From positions 586,316 to 650,315 of the forward strand of contig NZ_KB900617.1 in NCBI RefSeq assembly GCF_000379025.1: DNA of 64,000 nt. The letters are read 5' to 3'. The position numbers and the translations under genes were made by a program. This document shows positions 52,791 through 63,061 of this stretch, in pieces; within the stretch, counting starts at the first letter, position 1; every line of letters begins with the position of its first letter. The notes below the pieces were generated by a model. That model saw only the letters and a list, made by a program, of their open reading frames with translations, was not told where the DNA came from and did not search any database. Source of the stretch: Orenia marismortui DSM 5156. GTDB lineage: Bacteria > Bacillota > Halanaerobiia > Halobacteroidales > Halobacteroidaceae.

Positions 52791-53905
52791 ATTATTTGAA
52801 AAGGATTAGTATTAATTTCTGATCTTAATACACCTACCTTTAAATTATTCTTCTTTATTTTTTCTAATAAATATTCCACCATAGCATCTTTCATAATCTT
52901 CTCAGTACCATAATGACCAACATCGATTAAAGAAATCCCTTTTTCCTCTGCTAGTTGGGCATCATGATATTTAATATCTCCAGTTACTAATAAGTCTGCA
53001 CCTTTAAATGATGCTGTTTTAATAAAATCAGCACCACTCCCACTACAAATAGCAACTTTATGAATTTGACTATGAATATCCCCTACCAATTTAAGATTTT
53101 CTAGCTCTAATTTTTCTTTAACTAATTTAATATATTCTTCTAAAACTATCGCTTCCTTTAAGTATCCTATTCGTCCTATACCAGATTTTTGTCCTTGATT
53201 ATCTAAAGGATAAATATCATAGGCAACTTCTTCATAAGGATGTGCTTTAAGCATTTTATTAATGACTTTATGTAATATTTTACTTGGAACTATAGTTTCC
53301 AAGCGATATTCTTCTACCTGATTAATTTCACCTTTAGAGCCTAGGTAAGGATTGCTATCTGCTAAGGGCTTAAAACTACCAACACCTTCTTGCTCAAAAA
53401 AACAGTTACTGTAATTGCCAATCCAGTCTGCTCCTGCTTTACCCATAGCTTCCTTAACTTGATTTATTGCATTCACAGGTACAAAAACAACTAGCTTTTT
53501 TAAACTTTCTGACTTAGTCACCTGTAAAATATCTGTATTAGTTAATTGTAATTTTTTAGCTAAAATATCATTCAATCCACCTTCAGCAATATCATAATTG
53601 GTATGTGCTACATAGATAGAAATATTATTCTTAATAGCTTTTTGAATTAATTTACCAAGTGGTGTATTAAATCTCAGATTAGAAATACCTTTAAAAATAA
53701 CAGGATGATGAGCAACTATTAAATCAACATCTTTTTCAATCGCCTCTTCTAATACTTGTTGATTTACATCTAGAGTAACTAAAACTTTATCTACTTCTTG
53801 ATTATAATCACCTATTTGCAATCCAATATTATCCCACTCATAGGCTAAATTCTTAGGTGCTAACTTGTTTATTAAATTTGTAACTTGCTGTAACTTAACA
53901 GACAT
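52787..53905 (-). CDS. NIF3-like (YqfO) dinuclear metal-binding protein
   Basis: A 372-residue protein of the NIF3/DUF34 family. Metal ligands are seen in VAHHPVIFKG near the N-terminus and DVGHYGTE near the C-terminus. The central insertion (about 130-245) is the PII-like domain (HPYEEVAYDIYPL) found in the longer bacterial members. Often annotated GTP cyclohydrolase I type 2, but that activity is doubtful. It follows trmK by 46 bp, a conserved pair in Firmicutes. Confidence 0.93.
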   Translation of the reverse strand: MSVKLQQVTNLINKLAPKNLAYEWDNIGLQIGDYNQEVDKVLVTLDVNQQVLEEAIEKDVDLIVAHHPVIFKGISNLRFNTPLGKLIQKAIKNNISIYVAHTNYDIAEGGLNDILAKKLQLTNTDILQVTKSESLKKLVVFVPVNAINQVKEAMGKAGADWIGNYSNCFFEQEGVGSFKPLADSNPYLGSKGEINQVEEYRLETIVPSKILHKVINKMLKAHPYEEVAYDIYPLDNQGQKSGIGRIGYLKEAIVLEEYIKLVKEKLELENLKLVGDIHSQIHKVAICSGSGADFIKTASFKGADLLVTGDIKYHDAQLAEEKGISLIDVGHYGTEKIMKDAMVEYLLEKIKKNNLKVGVLRSEINTNPFQII

Positions 53906-53951
53906 CCAATAACCTCCTTACTCATACCAAGACTACAACATATTTCTATAG

Positions 53952-54641
53952 CTATATCTTCAATTCAGATCTAAGTTCTGCTAAATTTCTAATTTTAGTC
54001 TTTAAATAATTAATCTTTGGATTTTCAGCATCATTTTCTGAAATTTTATCAATAACCTCTTGCCATTTTTTCTCTAACTCATTAAAATAATAATTTAATA
54101 AGCTATCTCTATTTTCTAATAATTTTGGCCCTAACTCTAATATGAACTCATTATTTATTTCCATATTTCCAGGTCTAGCAGCTATAATTTGATATAACCT
54201 ATCATCTTCTCTTACTAAGGATTCATCTACAATCTTAAAATTATTATTAGCCAACCATTTACGCAAAGACCCTGCCCCAGCCATAGGTTGTAAAACTAAC
54301 TTTTCTAGACCTTGAGCTAAATTATAATCATCTTCTAATATATTTATTATAGTTCTACTTCCCATTCCAGCAATAATAACTTGGGTAACCTCATTTCGAT
54401 CTAATACTGATAACCCAGAACCTTGCCTTACTTCAACACGATCTTCAATACCAGCTTGATGAATATGTTTTGATGCTGCCTGACAAGGTTGTTTATTATA
54501 ATCACTAGCAATTAACTTAGAACAATCAGTATTGTTAGCTAAATATATTGGTACATAGGCATGGTCAGTACCAATATCTGCGGTATTAGCTGGTAAATCT
54601 AACAGTTCTATTACTTTTTTCAATCTAGGTGATAAATTCAT
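53952..54641 (-). CDS. trmK: tRNA (adenine(22)-N(1))-methyltransferase TrmK
   Basis: A 229-residue class I methyltransferase that makes m1A22 in tRNA. Motif I is ADIGTDHAYVPIYL, then ASDYNKQPCQAASKHI and VIIAGMGSRTI, with a C-terminal coiled-coil region. The start MNLSPRLKK is chosen for AGGAGAG upstream; nine further residues are possible. In many Firmicutes trmK lies right after rpoD; here tRNA-Asn and a terminator intervene. Confidence 0.95.
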   Translation of the reverse strand: MNLSPRLKKVIELLDLPANTADIGTDHAYVPIYLANNTDCSKLIASDYNKQPCQAASKHIHQAGIEDRVEVRQGSGLSVLDRNEVTQVIIAGMGSRTIINILEDDYNLAQGLEKLVLQPMAGAGSLRKWLANNNFKIVDESLVREDDRLYQIIAARPGNMEINNEFILELGPKLLENRDSLLNYYFNELEKKWQEVIDKISENDAENPKINYLKTKIRNLAELRSELKI

Positions 54642-54698
54642 AATACTCTCCTTATGTAATATATTCATTATTTTAAGTAAAAATCCTTTTAATTATTA

Positions 54699-54734
54699 AA
54701 AAACCTTAGTGTATGATCATACACTAAGGTTTTT
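54699..54734 (-). terminator. Terminator downstream of tRNA-Asn and the structured region
   Basis: A perfect 36-bp palindrome with A-rich and T-rich ends (core ACCTTAGTGTATGATC), upstream of trmK. Confidence 0.85.
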
Positions 54735-54783
54735 ATCCTTTATTTATCATTTAAATATGATTATATTTAAATTAAATTTTTAA

Positions 54784-54857
54784 TTGCTACTCCCAAAGCA
54801 AAGCTATATTAGTAAGATAAAAATCTTATATACTAAGCTGCTAGAAGATGGGAGCTA
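54784..54857 (-). other. Long imperfect hairpin, possible structured RNA
   Basis: On the minus strand TTAGCTCCCA pairs with TGGGAGTAGCAA about 60 bases on, and inside these AGCAGCTTAGTATATAAGAT pairs imperfectly with ATCTTACTAATATAGCTTTGCT. It lies between tRNA-Asn and the following terminator and would be on the same transcript. A smaller perfect hairpin (ATAAACAATTT with its complement, 54873-54898) sits between it and the tRNA. No family recognised. Confidence 0.45.
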
Positions 54858-54908
54858 AACATAAAGCAGCTTATAAACAATTTATGTAAATTGTTTATTA
54901 AAAAATAA

Positions 54909-54984
54909 TGGCTCCCCGAGCAGGACTCGAACCTGCGACAAAGTGGTTAACAGCCACTCGCTCTACCAACTGAGCTATCGGGGA
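54909..54984 (-). tRNA. tRNA-Asn (GTT)
   Basis: A 76-nt cloverleaf on the minus strand: acceptor TCCCCGA with TCGGGGA, D arm GCTCAGTTGGTAGAGC, anticodon loop CTGTTAA with anticodon GTT, T arm GCAGGTTCGAGTCCTGC, discriminator G and an encoded CCA. Confidence 0.97.
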
Positions 54985-54999
54985 ACATCAACAATTAAA

Positions 55000-55028
55000 A
55001 TTATATATTAACTAAATTTAAATTTCAA
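55000..55028 (-). promoter_or_regulatory. tRNA-Asn promoter (TTGAAA-17-TATAAT)
   Basis: TTGAAA (55023-55028) and TATAAT (55000-55005) on the minus strand, 17-bp spacer, predicted start about 9 nt before the mature tRNA. Confidence 0.7.
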
Positions 55029-55043
55029 CTTCATGTTCTAATT

Positions 55044-55098
55044 AAAAAAGGCGATAATATTTAAATATCATATTTTTTCAAGCATAATCTCGCCTTTT
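55044..55098 (-). terminator. rpoD terminator
   Basis: On the minus strand AAAAGGCGA pairs with TCGCCTTTTTT across an AT-rich inner region that can itself fold, directly after the rpoD stop. Confidence 0.75.
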
Positions 55099-55103
55099 CT
55101 ATT

Positions 55104-56207
55104 TTATGTTAAATAATCTTTTAATTTTTTACTTCTACTTGGATGTCTTAATTTTCTTAAGGCCTTAGCTTCAATCTGTCTAATTCTTTCTCTTGTTACT
55201 CCAAACTCTTTTCCTACTTCTTCTAAAGTTCTAGATCGGCCATCTTCAATTCCAAATCTCAATTCTAAGACTCTTTTCTCACGATCTGTTAATGTATCAA
55301 GCACTCCATCTAACTGTTCCTGTAATAACATAAATGAAGCAGCTACAGAAGGTTCTGGAGCATCTTCATCCTCAATAAAGTCTCCTAAATAGCTATCTTC
55401 CTCTTCACCAATTGGAGTCTCTAATGATACAGGCTCTTGTGCAATCTTTTTGATCTCTCTAACCTTTTCTTCGGTTATATCCATTTCATTTGCAATTTCT
55501 TCTACAGTAGGCTCTCTACCTAACTCCTGCACTAAATGGCGTGAAACTCTAATCAACTTATTGATTGTTTCTACCATATGTACAGGCACCCTGATTGTTC
55601 TAGCCTGATCAGCAATAGAACGAGTAATTGCTTGCCTAATCCACCAAGTAGCATAAGTACTAAATTTGTACCCCTTTGTATAATCGAACTTCTCTACGGC
55701 TTTAATTAAACCTAAATTACCTTCTTGGATTAAATCTAAAAATAACATTCCTCTACCAACATATTTTTTAGCAATACTTACTACCAATCTTAAGTTAGCA
55801 GCTGCAAGCATCTGTTTTGCTTCTTCATCGCCCTCTTCCATTCTCTTTGCTAAAGTCTTTTCTTCGTCAGCAGTCAGCAAGGAAACTTTACCAATTTCTT
55901 TTAAATACATCTTAACTGGGTCATCAATCCCTACCCCGCTTGCTACACTCAAATCTAGAGCAGAAGGACCAAATTTTCCATCATCTGAAGAACTATCATC
56001 ATCACCTTCTCCATCATCTTGGTCATCATCTTTTACTTCAATGCCCATAGCTGAAAAACTCTCATAAATCTCTTCAATTTGATCTGTATCTAAATCTATT
56101 TCAGATAAAGCATCTATTATCTCTTGGTAACTTATTTCTCCTTCTTTCTTACCTTTAGAGATCAAACTTTTTACTTTCTTCTCGATAAGTTTTCTATCTT
56201 CAGACAT
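55104..56207 (-). CDS. rpoD: RNA polymerase primary sigma factor SigA (RpoD)
   Basis: A 367-residue sigma-70. An N-terminal region 1.1 and an Asp-rich segment are followed by region 1.2 ([21 protein letters not shown]), region 2 ([26 protein letters not shown]), region 3, and region 4.2 ([30 protein letters not shown]). Its ATG overlaps the dnaG stop by one base with GGAGGTAAATT before it. It is the sigma factor that should read the TTGACA/TATAAT promoters seen in this window. Confidence 0.98.
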   Translation of the reverse strand: MSEDRKLIEKKVKSLISKGKKEGEISYQEIIDALSEIDLDTDQIEEIYESFSAMGIEVKDDDQDDGEGDDDSSSDDGKFGPSALDLSVASGVGIDDPVKMYLKEIGKVSLLTADEEKTLAKRMEEGDEEAKQMLAAANLRLVVSIAKKYVGRGMLFLDLIQEGNLGLIKAVEKFDYTKGYKFSTYATWWIRQAITRSIADQARTIRVPVHMVETINKLIRVSRHLVQELGREPTVEEIANEMDITEEKVREIKKIAQEPVSLETPIGEEEDSYLGDFIEDEDAPEPSVAASFMLLQEQLDGVLDTLTDREKRVLELRFGIEDGRSRTLEEVGKEFGVTRERIRQIEAKALRKLRHPSRSKKLKDYLT

Positions 56208-58042
56208 TAATTTACCTCCTTTCTTAACAACTCTAGATATTCCATTTGTAATTTGGTTACTCTGTCATCTTCTCCATTTGATTCCGCTTTTCTTATTTCT
56301 GTTTCTAAATGCTGTTTCCTCATTGCAACTTGATACTCCTTTATTCGTTTAATATAATTATCATCACACACCATATCTTCAGTATAACTTAGCATATCAT
56401 CATCTTTAACAGATAATTTAAGTAATAAATCTTTAGTTTCTTTATCATCAATCTTATTTAATAAGCTATTAATATCTAGTTCATTATTTTTATCATAAAA
56501 ATCATAGATTAACTTAACAAGTTCTTTATATTCCTTTTGTATAAAATCCTTTGGTCTCAAACTACCTTTTAACTTATTAATAATTTCAGGATTTCTTATA
56601 ACATGTCGTAGTAATTCATTGATAGCTTTTAAGTGCAAAATTAATTCAGAATCATTTAATTTTTCTTTAAGATTAGACATTTTTTTATTATTAATATTAT
56701 TCCTATAATTAAGCTTTCTATCCTGACCTTGCTTTTTAAATCTATATTTTTTTATCTCATTTTTCAGTACACTCAGCTCTATATTTAATCTTGATGAAAC
56801 CATCTTACAATATTCAGCTAATTCTATTTCATTATTTATTTCTAGCAAGACAGGTATTACTCCTTTTACTGCTTTAACCTTATTGTCTACATTTGAAAAA
56901 TCCTGATTATCCAAAATGCTATTTATCTTAAACTCTATTAATGATTGTGCTTTTTGTTGCAAACTTATAAAGCCATCTCTTTGTTCTTCCTTTATAAACT
57001 GATCTGGATCCTGATCTTGAGGCAAAGTAATAACTTTAACTATTAGTCCTTCTTCTTTTAAAATATCCAATCCCCTAAGTGTAGCTTTAGCTCCTGCAGT
57101 ATCAGAATCGTAAGCTATATATACAGTATTTGCATATCTTTTTAATAATTTAGCCTGATTACTTGTTAGAGCTGTTCCTAAAGAAGCTACAGTATTTTTT
57201 ATATTAAATTGATTTGCAGTAATAACATCTGTATAGCCTTCAACTATTATAGCTTCATTAGTATTTTGAATATGCCTTTTAGCTACATTTAGACCATATA
57301 AATTTTTACTTTTATCAAAGATTATTGTATCAGGAGAGTTTAAATATTTAGGTTGATTTACCTCTTCTATAATCCTCCCCCCAAAACCAATAACTTGTCC
57401 ACGATGATTATATATTGTAAAAATAACTCTATTTCTAAATCTATCATAATACCCACTACTATTTTTTCGCGGAATAATTAAGCCTGATTTAGCTAATATT
57501 TGATCTGAATATCCTTTATTTTTCAAGAAGTTATATAAACCTTGCCAACGATTAGGAGCAAACCCTAAATTAAATTTCTCGATAATTTCATTATCAAAAC
57601 CTCTATTGTTCAAATAAGCCTTAGCTTCTTTTCCTAAATCAGAACTTGTTAAAAGATAATTATAAAATCGAGCAGATAACTGATGAATTTGGAGTAGTTT
57701 CTTCTTTTCATCCATTTTCTGTTTCATCTGTGGACTTTGCGACTGATTAGGTAAAGGGATATTTGCTTTATCAGCTAAAACTTTAACAGCTTCTACAAAA
57801 TTAACTCCTTCTATATCCATGATAAATTTAAATATATCTCCTCCTGCTCCACAACCAAAGCAATAATATAATTGCTGATCAGAGTTAACATTGAAAGAAG
57901 GAGTATTCTCATCATGAAAAGGACATAACCCTTTATAACTCTTGCCTGACTTTTCTAAATTAGTATAATCCGATACTATATCAACCATATCATTATTAAA
58001 GCGGACTTGGTCAATAAATTCTTCACTATAAGAATAGCTCAA
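56207..58042 (-). CDS. dnaG: DNA primase
   Basis: A 611-residue primase that makes RNA primers at the replication fork. The N-terminal zinc finger (Cys40, His43, Cys61, Cys64) is followed by the RNA polymerase core and Toprim domain ([29 protein letters not shown]) and a C-terminal DnaB-binding region. It forms an operon with yaiI upstream and rpoD downstream, the classic macromolecular-synthesis arrangement. Confidence 0.97.
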   Translation of the reverse strand: MSYSYSEEFIDQVRFNNDMVDIVSDYTNLEKSGKSYKGLCPFHDENTPSFNVNSDQQLYYCFGCGAGGDIFKFIMDIEGVNFVEAVKVLADKANIPLPNQSQSPQMKQKMDEKKKLLQIHQLSARFYNYLLTSSDLGKEAKAYLNNRGFDNEIIEKFNLGFAPNRWQGLYNFLKNKGYSDQILAKSGLIIPRKNSSGYYDRFRNRVIFTIYNHRGQVIGFGGRIIEEVNQPKYLNSPDTIIFDKSKNLYGLNVAKRHIQNTNEAIIVEGYTDVITANQFNIKNTVASLGTALTSNQAKLLKRYANTVYIAYDSDTAGAKATLRGLDILKEEGLIVKVITLPQDQDPDQFIKEEQRDGFISLQQKAQSLIEFKINSILDNQDFSNVDNKVKAVKGVIPVLLEINNEIELAEYCKMVSSRLNIELSVLKNEIKKYRFKKQGQDRKLNYRNNINNKKMSNLKEKLNDSELILHLKAINELLRHVIRNPEIINKLKGSLRPKDFIQKEYKELVKLIYDFYDKNNELDINSLLNKIDDKETKDLLLKLSVKDDDMLSYTEDMVCDDNYIKRIKEYQVAMRKQHLETEIRKAESNGEDDRVTKLQMEYLELLRKEVN

Positions 58043-58057
58043 AATCTTTCACCCTTT

Positions 58058-58507
58058 TTAAATATTATCTAATAATTTAACTATCAATTCTGTTAAAGCA
58101 AGTCTAAATACTTCCTTATCTTCTTTAGTGTACTTACTAGGTTTGGATAAATACTTTCCCTGCCTTCTCATCTTAGCAGCAAAATGGCGTCTAGACAGTA
58201 GATAATCTATCCTATCTTTTTTAAAAATTTTACCCTTTGCCGAGATTGAATATGCCTCTTTAGCCAAAACTAATGCAGCTAAACCATAATCATTAGTAAT
58301 CACTATATCACCTGGTGATACTTGGTTAATCAACTTCATATCTACCTCTTGATAATTACTATCAACAGTTATATATTCTACATCTTCCTGATTTTTTGCC
58401 CAGTGGGCAGTACTAATAAAAACTAATACTTTTACACCATATTCTTTTCCAATGTTACAAATAATATCTTTAACGGGGCATGAATCCCCATCAACTAAAA
58501 TCTTCAT
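58058..58507 (-). CDS. YaiI/YqxD family (DUF188) protein
   Basis: A 149-residue protein with the N-terminal VDGDSCPVKDI motif, VITNDYGLAALVLAKEA and the C-terminal RHFAAKMRRQGK block typical of DUF188. The Asp pattern suggests a PIN-like nuclease fold, but the function is not established. It is first in the yaiI-dnaG-rpoD run, 15 bp from dnaG. Confidence 0.9.
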   Translation of the reverse strand: MKILVDGDSCPVKDIICNIGKEYGVKVLVFISTAHWAKNQEDVEYITVDSNYQEVDMKLINQVSPGDIVITNDYGLAALVLAKEAYSISAKGKIFKKDRIDYLLSRRHFAAKMRRQGKYLSKPSKYTKEDKEVFRLALTELIVKLLDNI

Positions 58508-58629
58508 ATTTTCTCCCTACAAATATAATTAACAGCAATTACAACTTTTCGACACCAGAATACAAAACCCTTCTTTAAATTAAAAAAAGTCAATATCAAA
58601 AGGTTAAAAGAATCATAATAAAACCAGAT

Positions 58630-58658
58630 ATTATATCATTAAAAAGATGATATTTCAA
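58630..58658 (-). promoter_or_regulatory. Promoter of the yaiI-dnaG-rpoD operon (TTGAAA-17-TATAAT) with a spacer dyad
   Basis: TTGAAA (58653-58658) and TATAAT (58630-58635) on the minus strand with a 17-bp spacer. ATATCAT-N7-ATGATAT (58633-58653) is a perfect inverted repeat filling the spacer and a possible operator. Confidence 0.65.
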
Positions 58659-58725
58659 GCAAATAGCAGAGATTATTATTCCACTAAAGATATTAATTAT
58701 TCTACAAATAAATAATAGTAAGGAT

Positions 58726-59307
58726 TTATCCCCTTTTTATTAATCTAGCTACACGTTTACCCAAAATACTTGCACGATCCTGAGCAGCTTCATCTGAAAT
58801 AGTTGGCTTTTGTCCACAAGCACCTTGATGACCAGCGTCAGTATCTTCAGAACCATCACCTACTATAATCATCCCTTGTATTAGCATCATATCTTGTAAA
58901 GTACTTATAGTGGTTTCTTGTCCACCATATCTAGAAGCACCTACTGTAATAGTTGCTCCAATTTTATTTAATAAAGCTTTATTAGTTCTTAAGTCTCTAG
59001 TCATATCCCAAAATGCTTTTAGCTGAGCAGTAACAGTTCCAAAATAAACAGGACTTCCCATAATAATTCCATCTGCTTTAGCTAATAATTTATAATAATC
59101 TTCTAGTAATGTTCCCTCATAACATGCTTTACTACAAGGACTAGAACATTGCCTACAAAATGGAACCTTTAACTTTGACAATGCCTTATTAACATGAATT
59201 AATTTTGTTTCTACACCTTCCTCATTAGCCGCTTCTAATGCTTTATTTAATAACACAGCAGTATTTCCATCTGGATTTGGACTCCCATTAATCCCCAATA
59301 TCCTCAT
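58726..59307 (-). CDS. NADPH-dependent FMN reductase / iron-sulfur flavoprotein-like protein
   Basis: A 193-residue flavodoxin-fold protein. The FMN phosphate loop is GSPNPDGNTAVLL, followed by CRQCSSPCSKACYEG (possible cluster or disulfide cysteines), GSPVYFGTVTAQLKAFWDMT and a VGASRYGGQE loop. This fits the iron-sulfur flavoprotein/NAD(P)H-dependent oxidoreductase group. The cysteine spacing (C-x2-C-x3-C-x3-C) resembles but does not exactly match the compact ISF motif, so a cluster is uncertain. Single gene. Confidence 0.85.
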   Translation of the reverse strand: MRILGINGSPNPDGNTAVLLNKALEAANEEGVETKLIHVNKALSKLKVPFCRQCSSPCSKACYEGTLLEDYYKLLAKADGIIMGSPVYFGTVTAQLKAFWDMTRDLRTNKALLNKIGATITVGASRYGGQETTISTLQDMMLIQGMIIVGDGSEDTDAGHQGACGQKPTISDEAAQDRASILGKRVARLIKRG

Positions 59308-59496
59308 CTTAGTATGCCTCCCTAGTCTTTAACATATATTAATATTACACTATAATAAATAAAAATCCTTCATTTTAAAATTTAATTTTATAAGTTTAAC
59401 TTAAGAAATTAAGTTTTAAAATGATTAAAAAAATAATAATTACTACAGTTCTAATAGGATTAGTCTAAAAGCTTATCACTCAACAACATATTAAGG

Positions 59497-59551
59497 TTAT
59501 AAAATAAAAATCTCTTTTGGGATTATCCCAAAAGAGATTTTTATTTTATAA
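59497..59551 (-). terminator. glyQS terminator, 27-bp perfect arms
   Basis: A 55-bp perfect inverted repeat around a single base (core ATCTCTTTTGGGAT) begins four bases after the glyS stop. It is the longest palindrome in the window. Confidence 0.9.
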
Positions 59552-59554
59552 TAA

Positions 59555-61624
59555 TTAATCTACTACAACCTTTGTCAAATCAGCAATTCTAGATAATAGA
59601 TCAGAAATTAGATTTAATAAACCTAATCTATTCTGTTTAACTTCTTCATTCTTTGCCATTACCATTACAGAGTCAAAGAATTCATCAATTGCCCCTTTAA
59701 GTGTAGCAACTTCTTTGAGGGCTTCTATATAAGACCTATCTGTTACTAAAAGATCTACTTTCTCTTTAATCAATTTATAATCTTGATATAATTTACCTTC
59801 GCTATCATCTTCAAATAATTCAGATTTAACTGTAGAATTATCACTTTTACTTGCCAAATTACTCACACGATTAAATGCAATTATTAATTCTTCAAAATCA
59901 TCTTCTTCTCTAAACTCCATTAGCGCAGTTGCTCTAAGAAGAGTATCATTGATATTAGAATAATTTGTAGATAATATAGCATCAACTACATCATACCTAA
60001 TTCCTGCTTCTTCTAATAGATTTTCTAATCTCAGCTTAAAAAATTCCAATACCTCAGCTTTTACTTCTGATCTACTTCTTTCTAACTTACCTTGTTCTTC
60101 AAGAATATCTAAAGCTTGCTCAATTAAATAATCTAATTCTAATTCTAAACCTGTATCAACTATAATCTTAACAACCCCTTGGGCTTGTCTTCTTAATGCA
60201 TAGGGATCTTGAGAACCTGTTGGAATAATACCTACACTAAAGAACCCAACGATACTATCAATCTTATCAGCAATGCTAACTATAATCCCTGTTTCTGTAC
60301 TTGGTAAAATATCATCGGAATAGCGTGGTAAATAATGCTCAAATATAGCATCAGCTACCTCTTCATTCTCTCCATCATTTAAAGCATAATATCTTCCCAT
60401 AACCCCTTGTAATTTAGAAAATTCATCTACCATACCTGTTACTAAATCTAGTTTAGATAATTTAGCAGCTCTTTTTGCTTGTTCCACCTTTTCTGCTGAT
60501 AAATCTACCTTAGCAGAAAATTGAGCTGATAAAGCAATTATTCTTTCTACCTTCTCATAGATAGTTCCTAGATCCTCTTGGAAGATAACATTCTTTAACT
60601 TATCTATCTTACTTTCTAAAGAGGTTTCTTGATCTTCCTCATAGAAGAAGATTGCATCAGATAATCTAGCCTGTAATACCTTCTCATTTCCAGCTCTAAC
60701 AACATCAATATGATCTTCATTACCATTTCTAACTGTTACAAAATGATTCAAAAGATTAGCATCTTTATCTTCAACTGGGAAATACCTTTGATGCTCTCTC
60801 ATAGAAGTAATCAATACTTCTGAAGGTAAGTCTAAGAAATTTTCGGAAAAACTGCCACATAAAGCAGTTGGATATTCCACTAAAAAATTAACCTCAGTTA
60901 ATAACCCTTCATCGATCTTAACTACTACATCTTTCTCTTTAGCAATGTTTTCAATTTGTTCTAAAATCATAGCTCTACGTCGATTATGATCTACAATTAC
61001 AAACTCTTCTTCTAGCTTAGTAAAGTATTCTGTCGTATTGCTAATTTCTATATTACCTTCACTTAAGAATCTATGACCTCTACTCCAATTAGAAGATTTA
61101 ACTCCTGCTATAGAAAAATCTATCTTTTCTTCGCCATAAAGACTTAAAATCCATTTAATTGGACGAACAAATCTCATAGTTTCATCAGCCCAACGCATAG
61201 ACTTAGGAAAGTTCAATCTATTAATAATCTCTGTTAATAGCCCTGCTAATAATTCATCAGTATCCTTTCCAATCTCTTTAGTACAAGCATAAACATATTC
61301 ATCTCTTACATCTAGCTCTTCTGGTGTAATACCTTGTCCACGAGCAAAACCTGCACCAGCCTTACTTGGATTACCTTCTTCATCAAAAGCAATTCTTACT
61401 GCTGGACCTCTAACCTCTTTTTCTAAATCACTCTGCTTTTCAGCTACATCTTTAATAGATAATACCAACCTTCTTGGAGTACCCGTAGCTTCTACTTCTC
61501 CGATTTCAATCCTGTTATCAGCAAAGATCTCTTGGGACAAATCTCTTAATTGTCTAAAGGTGTAATTCATAAAACCAGCTGGAATCTCTTCTGTTCCAAT
61601 CTCTAATAATAAATCTTTACTCAT
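59555..61624 (-). CDS. glyS: Glycyl-tRNA synthetase beta subunit
   Basis: A 689-residue beta subunit of the bacterial alpha2beta2 glycyl-tRNA synthetase. The N-terminus [37 protein letters not shown] and [11 protein letters not shown] are diagnostic, with HD-like and anticodon-binding regions in the C-terminal half. ATG is chosen with AAGGAGG nine bases upstream; it overlaps the end of glyQ by 8 bp. Confidence 0.97.
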   Translation of the reverse strand: MSKDLLLEIGTEEIPAGFMNYTFRQLRDLSQEIFADNRIEIGEVEATGTPRRLVLSIKDVAEKQSDLEKEVRGPAVRIAFDEEGNPSKAGAGFARGQGITPEELDVRDEYVYACTKEIGKDTDELLAGLLTEIINRLNFPKSMRWADETMRFVRPIKWILSLYGEEKIDFSIAGVKSSNWSRGHRFLSEGNIEISNTTEYFTKLEEEFVIVDHNRRRAMILEQIENIAKEKDVVVKIDEGLLTEVNFLVEYPTALCGSFSENFLDLPSEVLITSMREHQRYFPVEDKDANLLNHFVTVRNGNEDHIDVVRAGNEKVLQARLSDAIFFYEEDQETSLESKIDKLKNVIFQEDLGTIYEKVERIIALSAQFSAKVDLSAEKVEQAKRAAKLSKLDLVTGMVDEFSKLQGVMGRYYALNDGENEEVADAIFEHYLPRYSDDILPSTETGIIVSIADKIDSIVGFFSVGIIPTGSQDPYALRRQAQGVVKIIVDTGLELELDYLIEQALDILEEQGKLERSRSEVKAEVLEFFKLRLENLLEEAGIRYDVVDAILSTNYSNINDTLLRATALMEFREEDDFEELIIAFNRVSNLASKSDNSTVKSELFEDDSEGKLYQDYKLIKEKVDLLVTDRSYIEALKEVATLKGAIDEFFDSVMVMAKNEEVKQNRLGLLNLISDLLSRIADLTKVVVD

Positions 61625-62501
61625 TATCCTCAACCTCCTTTAACAATGGATAGCCTAATTCTTCTCTTTGCTTAACATAGTTTTCAGCACACTTTTTAGC
61701 TAAAGTACGTACTCTGGCAATATAACTAGTTCTTTCTGTTACTGAAACAGCACCACGAGCATCTAACATATTGAAAGTGTGAGAACACTTCAATACATAA
61801 TCAAAAGCTGGCAAAACAAGTCCTTCTTTAGCAATTCTAGTAGCTTCTTTCTCATATAAATTAAATAATGTTAACAAAGTTTCTACATCAGCAATCTCAA
61901 AGTTATATGTAGAGTGCTCTACTTCTCCTTGGTGGTGAACATCTCCATAACTTACTCCATCAACCCACTCAATATCAAATACACTATCTACCTCTTGTAA
62001 GTACATAGCAAGACGCTCTAAACCATAGGTAATTTCTACAGATACAGGTTTGCATTCTAAACCACCTACCTGTTGAAAATATGTAAATTGGGTTATTTCC
62101 ATTCCATCTAGCCATACTTCCCATCCAAGACCCCAAGCTCCTGTAGTTGGGTTCTCCCAGTTGTCCTCTACAAAACGAATATCATGCATCTTAGGATCAA
62201 CACCTAAAGCCTCTAAACTTTCTAAATATATCTCTTGAATATTATCTGGAGATGGTTTCATAATAACTTGATATTGATAATAATGCTGTAATCTATTAGG
62301 ATTTTCCCCATAGCGTCCATCTGCAGGCCTACGGCAAGGTTCTACATAAGCTACATTCCATGGCTCAGGACCTAAGGATCTTAAAAAAGTTGATGGATTC
62401 ATAGTTCCAGCACCAACTTCTATATCATATGGTTGTCTGACAACACATTTCTGATCAGACCAAAATTGATTTAAAGTATTTATCATTTCTTGAAATTGCA
62501 T
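61617..62501 (-). CDS. glyQ: Glycyl-tRNA synthetase alpha subunit
   Basis: A 294-residue class II catalytic subunit. [37 protein letters not shown]-type signatures (seen as [17 protein letters not shown] and [14 protein letters not shown]) and [18 protein letters not shown] are intact. It is translated just before glyS and controlled by a glycine T-box leader. Confidence 0.97.
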   Translation of the reverse strand: MQFQEMINTLNQFWSDQKCVVRQPYDIEVGAGTMNPSTFLRSLGPEPWNVAYVEPCRRPADGRYGENPNRLQHYYQYQVIMKPSPDNIQEIYLESLEALGVDPKMHDIRFVEDNWENPTTGAWGLGWEVWLDGMEITQFTYFQQVGGLECKPVSVEITYGLERLAMYLQEVDSVFDIEWVDGVSYGDVHHQGEVEHSTYNFEIADVETLLTLFNLYEKEATRIAKEGLVLPAFDYVLKCSHTFNMLDARGAVSVTERTSYIARVRTLAKKCAENYVKQREELGYPLLKEVEDNE

Positions 62502-62539
62502 ATAAAGTCCCCCTTTTTTTAATTCAATAATATTTAAAA

Positions 62540-62727
62540 CTCAGACCTCACCCTAGCCCCTACGAGTTCATTAGTTGAACTCTTCGTACAGAACCAGTCT
62601 CTCCTCATCTGAGGAAATGTTTTTTATTGCGAAGTAGTCGATATATCCGGAGAGATGGAAGAAGTTCTAATTTTTCAGTTCCCCTTCTCCTTAGTTAAGG
62701 GGAAGAGGTTAGGGAATAGGGTCTGTT
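62540..62727. repeat. Composite intergenic palindromic element between the T-box and glyQ
   Basis: Outer arms CTCAGACC...CCCTAGCCCC and TAGGG...GGTCTG pair. Inside, TACGAGTTCA pairs with TGAACTCTTCGTA, and CTCTCC with GGAGAG. The wording (CTCACCCTAGCCCC; CCCCTTCTCCTTAGTTAAGGGG) resembles palindromic intergenic repeats common in other bacteria. It lies within the leader of glyQS, downstream of the T-box terminator. Confidence 0.6.
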
Positions 62728-62810
62728 CTTTAGATTTATTGTTAAAAATAAGCTCAATATAAAAATTATTTATCCTTTAAGTTCTTAACTCTAAATTCTC
62801 AATTTTAATG

Positions 62811-63026
62811 AAAAAACCCCCTCCCTAATAGTATCTCTACTATCAGGGACGAGGTTACCCGCGGTTCCACCCTGTTTAATCCTATTTACTAGGATCCACT
62901 TTATTATCAGTTACTCCCAAGTGCCCTTCATTAGTTTTTATACTAGGCTTACACCATCCCTAGCTCGCTATAAAACTACTAACTAATTACTCTTCTTGTT
63001 CATCATAACTATATTTCTTGAATTTT
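62811..63026 (-). promoter_or_regulatory. Glycine T-box riboswitch of glyQS
   Basis: A tRNA-sensing leader on the minus strand. The specifier loop reads GAAGGGCAC with the Gly codon GGC at 62923-62925. The T-box sequence AGGGTGGAACCGCGG is at 62859-62873. The terminator (TCCCTGATAGTA with TACTATTAGGGA, then T6) ends at 62811. Uncharged tRNA-Gly should pair with both sites and favour the antiterminator, raising glyQS expression. Confidence 0.95.
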
Positions 63027-63032
63027 GCTTTA

Positions 63033-63061
63033 AATATATCAGAATTCATCCTGATTGTCAA
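63033..63061 (-). promoter_or_regulatory. glyQS promoter (TTGACA-17-TATATT)
   Basis: TTGACA (63056-63061) and TATATT (63033-63038) on the minus strand, 17-bp spacer. The -35 lies inside the 3' end of the DUF4342 gene, whose stop codon is in the spacer. Confidence 0.8.
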
